A stretch of 64,000 nucleotides of DNA from Aliirhizobium wenxiniae (GTDB lineage Bacteria > Pseudomonadota > Alphaproteobacteria > Rhizobiales > Rhizobiaceae), in contig NZ_JAEUAN010000022.1 in NCBI RefSeq assembly GCF_019511445.1, positions 49,009-113,008 on the forward strand, read 5' to 3'. The notes beneath the pieces are model-generated. The model was not told the DNA's origin and did no database searches. It saw only the letters and a list, made by a program, of their open reading frames with translations. This document shows, piece by piece, positions 34,869-43,243 of the stretch; position 1 is the first letter of the stretch, and the number at the start of each line of letters is the position of its first letter. A program made the translations under genes and the position numbers.

Positions 34869-35726
34869 TCAAATGATCGGCTTGCCGCCGGTAACTGCGA
34901 TCGTTGCTCCCGACACGTAGCTCGACAGCGGATCGGCCAGCATGACGTAGGCGGTTGCGAGTTCAGCGGGCTGGCCGGGCCGTTGCATCGGTACCTGCTT
35001 GCCGAAATTCTTGACGTTCTCATCCGGCATGGTCGACGGGATGAGCGGCGTCCAGATTGGACCAGGTGCGACCGAATTGGCGCGAATACCCTTTTCGGCC
35101 AGCATCTGTGCCAGTCCCGCTGTGAAATTCTGAATGGCACCTTTCGTTGTGGCATATGCGAGCAGATGCGGACTTGGACTATCGGCGTTGATCGAAGTTG
35201 TATTGATGATCGCGCCACCGGGTTTCATGTGCGGCACGGCGGCCTTTGTCAGGTAGAACATTGCATGGATGTTGGTGCGGAAAGTCCCTTCCCACTCTTC
35301 GTCCGAAATGTCCCCGATATCGCTGAAGCTCGCCTGGTGCGCGGCATTATTGACAAGGATATCGATGCCGCCGAGCTGAGAGACCGCTGTGTCGATGATT
35401 TCTTTGCAGTGTGGGGCGTACTGAATGTCCCCGGGTACAAGAATTGCCTTGCGGCCGGCCTTCTCGACCCACGATTTTGTTTCCTCAGCATCCTCGTCTT
35501 CGTCCAGATATGAGATCAGGACATCGGCGCCTTCGCGGGCGAAGGCAATCGCGACGGCACGCCCGATGCCACTGTCGCCGCCAGTGATTACGGCCTTCTT
35601 GCCGGTCAGGCGGCCAGAGCCTCGATAGCTTTCTTCGCCATGATCGGGCAGGGGAGACATCGCTACCGTCGTGCCAGGCATGTCCTGGCGTGGTGTATTA
35701 AATGGCGGTGTTGGATAGTTGGTCAT
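34869..35726 (-). CDS. SDR oxidoreductase, YghA/YdaD-like (paralogue)
   Basis: 285 residues with the same plan as the 5838-6731 protein: Pro-rich N-terminal arm (NYPTPPFNTPRQDMPGTTVA), VITGGDSGIGRAVAIAF, NNAAHQ, NTTSINA and AYATTKGAIQNF. It is an NAD(P)-dependent reductase of the stress-linked SDR group. GAAGGAGG precedes ATG 35726, so the open frame further up is not used. It lies 61 bases downstream of the PfpI gene on the same strand. Confidence 0.9.
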   Translation of the reverse strand: MTNYPTPPFNTPRQDMPGTTVAMSPLPDHGEESYRGSGRLTGKKAVITGGDSGIGRAVAIAFAREGADVLISYLDEDEDAEETKSWVEKAGRKAILVPGDIQYAPHCKEIIDTAVSQLGGIDILVNNAAHQASFSDIGDISDEEWEGTFRTNIHAMFYLTKAAVPHMKPGGAIINTTSINADSPSPHLLAYATTKGAIQNFTAGLAQMLAEKGIRANSVAPGPIWTPLIPSTMPDENVKNFGKQVPMQRPGQPAELATAYVMLADPLSSYVSGATIAVTGGKPII

Positions 35727-35787
35727 GTTTCCTCCTTCAGAAAGAATTGGAAAAGCGGACACCTCGCGGCGCCCGCAAACGTCGCGA

Positions 35788-36357
35788 CTATGCGCTGCGC
35801 GCCTGTGCCGGATGACGGCCTTCGGCAAATTCCTCGATGATCTTGGCGCAGAAAGCCGGCAAGTCATCCGGGTTGCGACTGGTGACCAATCCCTTGTCCG
35901 TTACGACTTCCTTATCGACCCAGGCACCGCCGGCGTTGCGGATGTCGGTCGACACAGTCGGGTAAGACGTCAGCGTGCGCCCTCTCACCACGCCTGCTTC
36001 TACAAGGATCCAAGGACCATGGCAGATAACGCCCACGGGCTTCTGTTGAGCGAAAAAGTCATGCACGAAGGACACGATCTGCTCGTTTCCACGCAGTGTG
36101 TCCGCTCCAACACTGCCGCCCGGGATGACCAAGCCATCGAAATCAGACGCCGAGACTTCGGCGACGGACTTCTCGATGATGAAGCTTGAACCCGGATCAA
36201 GATCGTTATTGACCGTTTGGACCTCGCCGGCTTCTACGCCGATCACAGTAACCAAAGCGCCAGCCGCTTCGACAGCGTGCTTCGGCTCAACGAATTCCGG
36301 TTCTTCAGTGCCACGGGGCGCCAGCAGGATTGCGATATTCTTGCCTTCCAAGGTCAT
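35788..36357 (-). CDS. DJ-1/PfpI-family protein
   Basis: 189 residues. The family fold is marked by NIAILLAPRGTEEPEFVEPK at the N-terminus, the Glu of the active site near there, VIPGGSVGADTLRG, and the nucleophile elbow VGVICHGPWIL with Cys and His. Members act as deglycases, chaperones or glyoxalase-like stress enzymes; the exact activity cannot be told. It is the first gene of an operon with the YghA-like SDR and a small broken gene. Confidence 0.9.
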   Translation of the reverse strand: MTLEGKNIAILLAPRGTEEPEFVEPKHAVEAAGALVTVIGVEAGEVQTVNNDLDPGSSFIIEKSVAEVSASDFDGLVIPGGSVGADTLRGNEQIVSFVHDFFAQQKPVGVICHGPWILVEAGVVRGRTLTSYPTVSTDIRNAGGAWVDKEVVTDKGLVTSRNPDDLPAFCAKIIEEFAEGRHPAQARSA

Positions 36358-36707
36358 GCTAATCTCCGTTTTCTATAGACGATCAAGACGGGCGGCAGTT
36401 TGAAACGCGCCACATGTCGCGCACAAAGGTTTGGCGCGCCGGCGTCTGAGTTAAGGTGGTGTCTTGGTTCGTGTGACCTCAGGAGAACCGTCACGCCGGG
36501 CGAAGGTTCCTGGTTGGTGTGCGACGTATTTTTGGCGGATCAACTCGGAGGCGTTAATCGCTGGGAATATTTGAGTCACGAGGCGCCCCTCGACCACGGA
36601 GTATCAGCGGCCTGTACGATACCGCACAGTTATTGACCTGATCTGGAACCTGTCAGACGTTAGGCCGTTTTGTCCGGCCTTCCCTCAAAACGAGCTCACC
36701 GAGCCTC
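36358..36707. other. Intergenic region between divergent genes
   Basis: 350 bases that hold the divergent promoters of the PfpI operon and the FAD/NAD(P)-binding protein gene. No GGAAC-N16/17-CGTT match and no convincing gene was seen. Confidence 0.4.
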
Positions 36708-38429
36708 ATGACACGTATCGCCATCATTGGTTCCGGTCCCACCGGCATCTACACCTTCAAGGGCCTCGTAGCCTCTCACCAACCGCTGACGATCACCGTG
36801 TTCGAAGAGCTACCAGATCCCGGGAAGGGCACGCCCTATCATCCGGCGGTCAATGATAAGGCTATGCTAGCCAACATCGCGAGCATCGAAATCCCTCGCA
36901 TCATCGATACCCTCATCGAGTGGCTGAGTGGACATTCTGATGCAGACCTGCAGCAGCTAGGCCTCGAGCGGTCGAGCATCGGTGAGCGCGAATTTTATCC
37001 CCGCGTGGTGCTCGGAGAGTTTCTGGCAGCTCAATTCTGGAAGCTGGTGGATCAAGCGAAGGCCCGCGGCCATACCGTCGCAATTCGGGCGAACACCAAG
37101 ATAACCGATATTCGACTGGAGAAATCTCATGTCGCGCTGGCCGCACGCCAAGGCGATGAACCGGAAAGCACGGAAAACTTCGACCATGTCGTCATGGCGA
37201 CTGGTCATGATTGGCCGGAAAGCACCGAGGTAACGCCGGGCTACTTTATCTCGCCTTGGCCCGCTAGCGCGATCAAGCGGATCGAGCCAGTCGAGGTCGG
37301 TATTCTTGGAACGTCACTCAGCGGCATCGATGCTGCTGTCACCGTTGCTACCGCTCATGGGATCTTCCTGCGCAATGAGCGCGGGCAGCTTGCTTACCAG
37401 CCGACTACCCATGGGCTTCACATGACAATGATGTCTCGGAAAGGGCTCTTGCCGGAAGCAGACTTCTTCTGCCCGATACCCTACGAAGCTCTCCAGTTTT
37501 GCACGCCGGAGGCCGTCGATGCCGCTATCTCGCGGGGACCGGCAGGGTTATTGGACAATGTGTTCGAGTTATTCAAAGCCGAGCTCGGGGCGGCCGACCC
37601 GGACTACGCCTCATCGATTGGCCTGGGGCTTGCAACGATCGAAGACATTGCTGAGCGATACTTTCGCAAACGGGAAGCAATGGACCAGTTCATCGCAGCG
37701 GCCAGAAACCTCGCCGAGGCAAAGAAGAACAAGGCGGAGAAGATCACGGTTCAGTGGCGGTACACGATCCTTCGCATGCACGAGGTGATAGCCCGCGCCG
37801 TTCCGTATTTGAATGACGAGGATCTTAAGCGCTTCCATAAGCATTTCAAGACCGTCTTTGTCGATGACTATGCCACGGTCCCCCATGCATCCGTCGAGCG
37901 CCTGCTTGCGCTCTACAACGCCGGAGCGCTCGACATCATGGCGCTTGGCACCGATTACGAGATCGATCGTTCGGAGAGTCGTCCAGGCGTGACGGTCACT
38001 GTCGAAGGGCGCCAGACCTATTATGCGGCGTTTATCGATGCGACGGGGCAGCATGCGGCCTCTGCCTCCGATCTGCCGTTCCCAAGCCTGAAACGTCGGG
38101 GCTTGGTCAAGGAAGCGGCGACGGAAACGTCAGCAGAGATGTCCGCAAGTCTGAGACGTACCGGTGGGATTGATGTCGACCACGCATTTCGGCCCATCAT
38201 TGATCAGCCCGTCTCAAGAAACCTCTATTGTGTTTCCGTCCCTTTCTTGCTGCACAAGCTACCTTTCATCCAGGGTATAACCAGCGCCCGCGATATGGGG
38301 GAGATCGTCTCGAAGGCGATCATAACGTCGACGGAGTTTGCAGGCAATCCTCTGATTACGGCGCTGGGTCAGGAAAGCACAAACTTGTCGCCGAGCGAAA
38401 GCTTCCCAGCCCGTGCAACGGAGGCATAA
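36708..38429 (+). CDS. FAD/NAD(P)-binding protein (NAD_binding_9 type)
   Basis: 573 residues. The N-terminal Rossmann motif is IAIIGSGPTGIYTFKGLVAS, followed by FEELPDPGKGTPYHPAVNDK, which is characteristic of the PF13454 family. A second cofactor segment is VEVGILGTSLSGIDAAVTVA (about 197-216) and a late ATGQHAAS motif follows. Proteins of this family are putative flavin monooxygenase or hydroxylase-like enzymes with unknown substrate. Its 3' end overlaps the convergent MOSC gene by 61 bases. Confidence 0.8.
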   Translation: MTRIAIIGSGPTGIYTFKGLVASHQPLTITVFEELPDPGKGTPYHPAVNDKAMLANIASIEIPRIIDTLIEWLSGHSDADLQQLGLERSSIGEREFYPRVVLGEFLAAQFWKLVDQAKARGHTVAIRANTKITDIRLEKSHVALAARQGDEPESTENFDHVVMATGHDWPESTEVTPGYFISPWPASAIKRIEPVEVGILGTSLSGIDAAVTVATAHGIFLRNERGQLAYQPTTHGLHMTMMSRKGLLPEADFFCPIPYEALQFCTPEAVDAAISRGPAGLLDNVFELFKAELGAADPDYASSIGLGLATIEDIAERYFRKREAMDQFIAAARNLAEAKKNKAEKITVQWRYTILRMHEVIARAVPYLNDEDLKRFHKHFKTVFVDDYATVPHASVERLLALYNAGALDIMALGTDYEIDRSESRPGVTVTVEGRQTYYAAFIDATGQHAASASDLPFPSLKRRGLVKEAATETSAEMSASLRRTGGIDVDHAFRPIIDQPVSRNLYCVSVPFLLHKLPFIQGITSARDMGEIVSKAIITSTEFAGNPLITALGQESTNLSPSESFPARATEA

Positions 38430-39091
38430 ACGCCAAGGCATCGGGCGCGCTGCCTGACGATTGTCCGCAGAATTTCCGGTTCTTCAGGCAATCCCGGCTG
38501 TGCCACCATTGTCATGCCGCACCGCTTGGTCCTTTCGGTGATGTTCCCCTTGACACCGCCACAGGCCCAGCTCCGACCCAGCCAATCCTCCTCAAAACTT
38601 TCGGTCTCTAATACGACGTTAGGCCTGAACCGTCGGCGGTCTATCTGGCTGCCTGGGGTGAGCGATGCCAGATCTGTAAGGCTTTTGGTAGTCAGGAAGT
38701 GGAGTGACGCAAGGTCATACCTCGGTTGCAAATAATTGGCTGCTGATCCGTCATTTTCGAGGGAAGACCCTTTGGGCCGAACGCCGCATCGAAATCCCAT
38801 GAGTTCGCTTAGTGCAGCGTCGAGGCTGGGACCGATCGGCTTCATTTTCCATATAGGTGATGAGACTAGCACCTCATTGCCCGTTCGACATGCCGACAGC
38901 ATCAGGGCAGGGCGCCAACGTGGTGTCGTTTCCGGTGAAGCGACCTCGCCGATATCGAGATCGACCAGGAGGTGCGTGCGATCTCCCTCGATCCCATCGT
39001 CGCCGACCGAAGCCGCATCCAGCCCCTCACCACCGATCGAGGATATGGGATAGCGCCAGATCTCTTTGATTGCGCCCACAGGCTTACTCAT
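38369..39091 (-). CDS. MOSC-domain protein
   Basis: About 240 residues from ATG 39091 (SKPVGAIKEIWRYPISSIGG). The N-terminal beta-barrel module has EGDRTHLLVD, and the C-terminal MOSC core has RRFRPNVVLE, DWLGRSWACGG and ERTKRCGMTMV with the conserved Cys. MOSC proteins bind molybdenum cofactor or handle sulfur for Mo enzymes such as YcbX/mARC-like reductases. A Mo-dependent aldehyde oxidoreductase is encoded at 51-55 kb, but it is not adjacent. A longer start (39112) is possible. Confidence 0.85.
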   Translation of the reverse strand: MSKPVGAIKEIWRYPISSIGGEGLDAASVGDDGIEGDRTHLLVDLDIGEVASPETTPRWRPALMLSACRTGNEVLVSSPIWKMKPIGPSLDAALSELMGFRCGVRPKGSSLENDGSAANYLQPRYDLASLHFLTTKSLTDLASLTPGSQIDRRRFRPNVVLETESFEEDWLGRSWACGGVKGNITERTKRCGMTMVAQPGLPEEPEILRTIVRQRARCLGVYASVARAGKLSLGDKFVLS

Positions 39092-39180
39092 ACAAATCCC
39101 CACTGTTGTCATTGCCAGCGTGGAACATCGGCCACCGGCCAGGGGTTCCCTGTCGGCATGGTGTTTAGGAAGGTTTGCTG

Positions 39181-39599
39181 ATGGCAGAGATTGTGTGTGC
39201 AGCGTTTATCGACGATGGACGAGTGCTTCTTGCGAGGCGCGCAGCCCATCGAAAATGGTCTGCGAACAAGTGGGATCTGGTCGGCGGTCATGTCGAAAAG
39301 GGTGAGGGGCTCGATGTTGCGCTGGTGCGAGAATGCCAGGAAGAGGTGGGATTGACGCCCCGCGCCTTTGATCACGTGGCCACGCTCTATGAAGACGACG
39401 ATCGGAAGAAGAAGTCGCCCTTCCATATTTTCAGGGTACCTCTCTGGGACGGCGGACTGCGCGTTTGCTGGGACACGAGCATTCGGAGCTTGGCTGGTTT
39501 GGGATTGAGGGCTTTCTCAAGGCCGAGCTCGCGTTTAACGCCTATCGCGACGCGGTACCGCCGTTGCTGCAGACCTACCAATTAGAGCGAAACGGTTAG
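39181..39599 (+). pseudogene. Nudix hydrolase gene with a C-terminal frameshift
   Basis: Frame one from ATG 39181 gives IVCAAFIDDGRVLLARRAAH and a complete Nudix box (GGHVEKGEGLDVALVRECQE, then EVGL). After PLWDGG (near 39457-39465) the frame turns into a Cys/Arg-rich tail. In the next phase the expected C-terminus is intact: ARLLGHEHSELGWFGIEGFL, KAELAFNAYRD, ending at TAG 39597-39599. A single small indel thus separates catalytic box and C-terminus. The enzyme would hydrolyse a nucleoside diphosphate derivative; the shifted form may be partly active or dead. Confidence 0.8.
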
Positions 39600-39652
39600 G
39601 CGCTCACGTTTCGTACGTTGCCGTACGAAGCTGACTATCACTCGTTTCTCCC

Positions 39653-39677
39653 GGAACTGCGAGCGAACGGCGTCGTT
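39653..39677 (+). promoter_or_regulatory. EcfG-type promoter of the DUF4142 gene
   Basis: GGAAC, 16 bases, CGTTCT. Exact consensus match, 50 bases before the start codon at 39727. Confidence 0.75.
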
Positions 39678-39726
39678 CTGTTTGAGGATCTTCACTCAGG
39701 AAGACCAGGTTCCAGGGAATACGCAA

Positions 39727-40254
39727 ATGAAACATGTCCTTCTCACGGCAAGCCTCCTCCTTTGCGCTGGCGGCGCTTTCGCGCAGTCGGCGACGGAGTC
39801 GACCGGCGTGAACTCCGCTCTTGGTGTCGCACCGAAAACCGAAGATTTCATCATGGAGGCCTCAGCCAGCGACGTCTTCGAGATCGAGTCCAGCAAGCTT
39901 GCGCTGCAAAAGGGAAATGACGCGACGAAGGCGTTCGCACAGCAGATGGTCACCGATCACGAGAAGACCACCGCAGAGCTCAAGGCGCTGCTCGCTTCCG
40001 GCAAGGTGCAGGGCAACCCTGTTGCAACGCTGACCGAGGATTTCAAGGAAGAGATCGACGAGCTCGCCAAGCTCGATGGTGACGAATTCAACGAAGAGTA
40101 TATCGATGACCAGGTCGAAGCACACGAGGACGCCGTCGATCTGTTCAAGCGTTACGCGGAAGAGGGCGAGAATGCCGACCTCAAGGCGTGGGCGGGAAAG
40201 ACGCTGCCGGCCCTAGAGCATCATTACCAAATGGCTCAGGATCTCGATAAATAA
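39727..40254 (+). CDS. DUF4142 exported ferritin-like protein
   Basis: 175 residues. Signal peptide MKHVLLTASLLLCAGGAFAQ with cleavage after AFA. The mature part is a DUF4142 four-helix domain: EDFIMEASASDVFEIESSKL, AFAQQMVTDHEKTTAELKAL, and the C-terminal LKAWAGKTLPALEHHYQMAQ. The family is periplasmic, with a ferritin-like fold, and is often stress-induced. A perfect EcfG-type promoter precedes it and a terminator follows, so it is a single-gene transcript. Confidence 0.92.
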   Translation: MKHVLLTASLLLCAGGAFAQSATESTGVNSALGVAPKTEDFIMEASASDVFEIESSKLALQKGNDATKAFAQQMVTDHEKTTAELKALLASGKVQGNPVATLTEDFKEEIDELAKLDGDEFNEEYIDDQVEAHEDAVDLFKRYAEEGENADLKAWAGKTLPALEHHYQMAQDLDK

Positions 40255-40265
40255 TCTCCCTCCAG

Positions 40266-40293
40266 CGGCCGCCTCCAAGCGGCCGTTTTCTTT
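40266..40293 (+). terminator. Rho-independent terminator after the DUF4142 gene
   Basis: CGGCCGC (40266-40272), 6-base loop, GCGGCCG (40279-40285), then TTTTCTTTT. Confidence 0.85.
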
Positions 40294-40345
40294 TCGTGCC
40301 GCTCATAGCTTTTGCGGCCCCGCTGATCATTCGGAAGGAACAGAT

Positions 40346-41508
40346 ATGAAGGCGCTGACTTGGGATGGAAGCGGCGACATTCGCTGCGAACAGGTAGACG
40401 ATCCTGTTATCGAGGATGACCGCGATGCGATCATCAGGGTTACAAGTTGCGCCATTTGCGGCTCTGACCTCCATCTTTACGGCGGCTTCGTGCCAGGCAT
40501 GCACCATGGTGATGTCATGGGCCACGAAACAATGGGCGAGGTCGTCGAAGTTGGCCGCGGGAATTCCAAACTTAAGGTTGGTGACCGCGTGGTCGTACCC
40601 TTCACCATCTCATGCGGTGAATGCCGTCAATGCCAGTGGGGTCAGTTTTCGCTTTGCGAGCGATCAAATCCGAACGGTGCCATGCAAGCAAAACAGATCG
40701 GCTATCCTACCGCCGGTCTGTTTGGCTACTCCGAAATGTACGGACGTTTTCCGGGCGGCCAAGCCGAATATCTGCGCGTACCCTATGCCGACGTCGGCCC
40801 GATCAAGGTGCCTGAGGGCTTGAGCGACGAGCAGGTGCGTTTCTGTCCGATATTTTCCCGACGGGTTACATGGCCGCCGAAAACTGCAACATCCAACCGG
40901 GACAGACGGTCGCCGTTTTCGGTTGTGGGCCCGTTGGTTTGTTCGCGATCAAGTCAGCGTTCCTGCTGGGCGCCGAGCGGGTGATTGCAATCGACACCGT
41001 GCCAGAACGCCTGGCGCTTGCGCAAGGGGCGAGCGCGGAGACACTGGACTATGCTGATGAGGACCTGCAGCAACGTATTGTCGACATGACCGGTGGGAAG
41101 GGACCTGATGCGGTGATCGAAGCCGTCGGACTGGAGAGCCATGGTGCCGGCGGTTTGATGGAGACGATGCAAACGAAGCTGTCGGCAACCGAGCGGCCAT
41201 ACGCCTTAAGCCAAGCTATCCTGGCGTGTCGTCCGGGTGGAACGGTATCCCTTCCAGGTGTCTTCATCGGTCCGGCCGTGCCGGCGCCGCTTGGGGCGGT
41301 TGTCGGCAAGGGGTTGACCCTCAAGACCGGGCAGACCCACGTTCAGAAATATCTCGAGCCGCTGATGGATCTGATCACCGAGGGCAAGATCGACCCGTCT
41401 TTTCTCATCACGCATCGCATCGGTCTCGAAGAGGGGCCAGAAGCCTACAAGACGTTTCGGGACAAGGCCGATGGATGCGTGAAGGTCGTGATCCGTCCCC
41501 ACGGCTAA
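40346..41508 (+). pseudogene. Zinc-dependent alcohol dehydrogenase with one frameshift
   Basis: The first 165 codons contain the zinc-site motifs of the medium-chain dehydrogenase family: CAICGSDLHLYGG, GHETMGEVVEVG and the structural-zinc Cys run CGECRQCQWGQFSLC. At about 40842 (TTCTGTCC) one base seems to be missing; the following frame continues with LSDIFPTGYMAAENC, the Rossmann motif GCGPVGLFAIKSAF and the C-terminus to 41508. The two halves together give a full-length enzyme of the glutathione-independent formaldehyde dehydrogenase-like group. Either a recent mutation or a sequencing error. Confidence 0.85.
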
Positions 41509-41549
41509 TCGATCGCGACGTTGAGCTCGGCTCCTGGTCTGGAGCCGGG

Positions 41550-42197
41550 CTAATAGCGCCAGTCATGCCGGATATGCTGATCGTATTCCTTCTCTGCTAT
41601 GCCATAGATTGGGCTGGCAAACTCTTTCAGTTTTTCGACGTCCTTGATGAGGATGAGACCGCGCTCTGCCTTGATCGCGTGCTTGCCTTCCAGACGATGG
41701 AGTGCGTCCGTGACACTTGGGCGGCGGACGCCGAGCATCAGTGCCAGAAAGTCATGTGTGAGCGGCAACTCGTATCCGATGCGGTCACGGCCCATCAGGA
41801 TCCAGCGGGCAAGCCTCTTCTCGACACCATAACGACCATCGGCGAGGGCGGTTGTGGCGACTTGTATCAGGAACACGTGGGCATAGCGTGTAAGAAGCTC
41901 GCGCAGCGACCCACACGCTTCCATCGCGGAGCGAAGAGCCTCGACTTCGATCCTCAATGCGGGACCTCCACATTGCATGAAGGCGAAGTGAGGCGTGCTG
42001 TCTACACCGAGTACGGCTGGAACACTCGAAAAACCCTCCAGACCCACGCAGCCGACTTCGATCGTCTTGCCACCGTAACCGCCAGCGATTTCCGACGACA
42101 GTCCCCCTTCGAAAAAGAAAACGTGGCGTAGCTGCTGATCGGATTCAAACAAGTGCTCGCCCTGCTGCAACTCGACAGGTTCAAGATGAGGCCTCAA
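41550..42197 (-). CDS. Crp/Fnr-family regulator, start codon unclear
   Basis: 215 residues. A cyclic-nucleotide-binding-like sensor (EPVELQQGEHLFESDQQLRH) is followed by a dimerisation helix and a winged helix with LTHDFLALMLGVRRPSVTDA. There are no Cys ligands of the FNR type. The only start is a TTG at 42197 without a ribosome binding site. The same frame continues upstream as DPIDALSDDVATR, which looks like the real N-terminus, but a TAG precedes it and no ATG or GTG is available, so the start may have been lost. Confidence 0.75.
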   Translation of the reverse strand: MRPHLEPVELQQGEHLFESDQQLRHVFFFEGGLSSEIAGGYGGKTIEVGCVGLEGFSSVPAVLGVDSTPHFAFMQCGGPALRIEVEALRSAMEACGSLRELLTRYAHVFLIQVATTALADGRYGVEKRLARWILMGRDRIGYELPLTHDFLALMLGVRRPSVTDALHRLEGKHAIKAERGLILIKDVEKLKEFASPIYGIAEKEYDQHIRHDWRY

Positions 42198-42390
42198 ACG
42201 TGTGGCGACATCGTCCGAGAGAGCATCGATAGGATCCTATTCGTCGTCCAGCTCATGATCAGCTCCGCTGCCCGGTTTCGGTCTAACCAGCTAGCTAGCG
42301 CGGCAAACTGAGATATCCATAAAAACAAAAGGTTCGCGGGAAACCTATGAGGCTCTGTCAAGTTATGCAGGAGCTACAAGGGAGTGATAA

Positions 42391-42633
42391 ATGATCCGAC
42401 TTTATTTCCATATTCGCGAAGGAGATCGATTGTCCAGGGATCCGGAGGGTGCCGAGTTTCAGGACGTCCAAACCGCACGTACGGAAGCCGTGCGCTCGGC
42501 TCGCGAGCTTTTGTCCCAGCGCGTGCTGAATGGAGAAGAGATCGATGGGCAATCCTTTGAGCTGACCGACGAGAGCGGCGCTGTCGTGGATACCGTCAAA
42601 TTTCGCGACGTGCTTCGGCTGCACCAAGGTTGA
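42391..42633 (+). CDS. DUF6894-family small protein
   Basis: 80 residues: IRLYFHIREGDRLSRDPEGA, EFQDVQTARTEAVRSARELL and GQSFELTDESGAVVDTVKFR. This is the pattern of DUF6894, a rhizobial family of small stress-associated proteins without known activity. Ribosome binding site GGAG before ATG. It stands alone between the Crp-type regulator and a convergent DUF2934 gene. Confidence 0.85.
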   Translation: MIRLYFHIREGDRLSRDPEGAEFQDVQTARTEAVRSARELLSQRVLNGEEIDGQSFELTDESGAVVDTVKFRDVLRLHQG

Positions 42634-42740
42634 AATATTCAGCTTAAGTAGAAATGCACATGCAAGGCGAGTGAGGTCGATCACCCGCCTACACGCCTAG
42701 ATTTGAATTACTCTTCGTCGTCCCAAGATGGGCGTTCAGG

Positions 42741-42878
42741 CTAGACTGCGTTCGGTCGAGCATCCCATTCGGCGCTGGCCTGGGACCAATGCTCATGCTC
42801 TTGACCCTCAGGCTGTCCAGCCTGCTCCCACAGCTCGTAAGCCCGACGGGCAGTCCATTCCTCACGATTTTCGTCCAT
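42741..42878 (-). CDS. Short DUF2934 protein
   Basis: 45 residues from ATG 42878 with GGGAGG five bases upstream: MDENREEWTARRAYELWEQA, then GQPEGQEHEHWSQASAEW. It is almost nothing but the DUF2934 motif (RAYELWE, G.PEG, HW..A) and is shorter than the 80-residue relative at 3373-3615. Role unknown. Confidence 0.85.
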   Translation of the reverse strand: MDENREEWTARRAYELWEQAGQPEGQEHEHWSQASAEWDARPNAV

Positions 42879-43243
42879 TTTAACCTCCCTGCAGGAAAGC
42901 GAAGACATCCTCGCCAGCCAGTTGCTGTCATTCTCGAACTGCTGATCCCGTTAGAGCCGCGAAGGGTGATTAATACCTCGGCGCGACACCTCCCAAAGAA
43001 CAGCGGGCGGAGAACGTCAGCTTTTCTAGGTGGGTTCCTGACGAAAGAGAAAAGTGGGTTAAGGGTACGATGCCGGACAAACGCAGCAGCGGATTTCTCC
43101 CGTCACGCGTGGCTCGCATAGGACGTGAGCACTAGGGAAATGCGACGCCTGGAGCCTTTGCGGCGAATCTGGCGGCCATCACTGTAGCGATGTCGACGTC
43201 AAAGATGTCGGCGCGAGCTTATGACCCGCGCCGATGACTGTGT
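42879..43243. other. Intergenic region, nothing recognised
   Basis: 365 bases upstream of the DUF2934 gene and downstream of katE. No gene, repeat or clear promoter match was seen. Confidence 0.4.
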
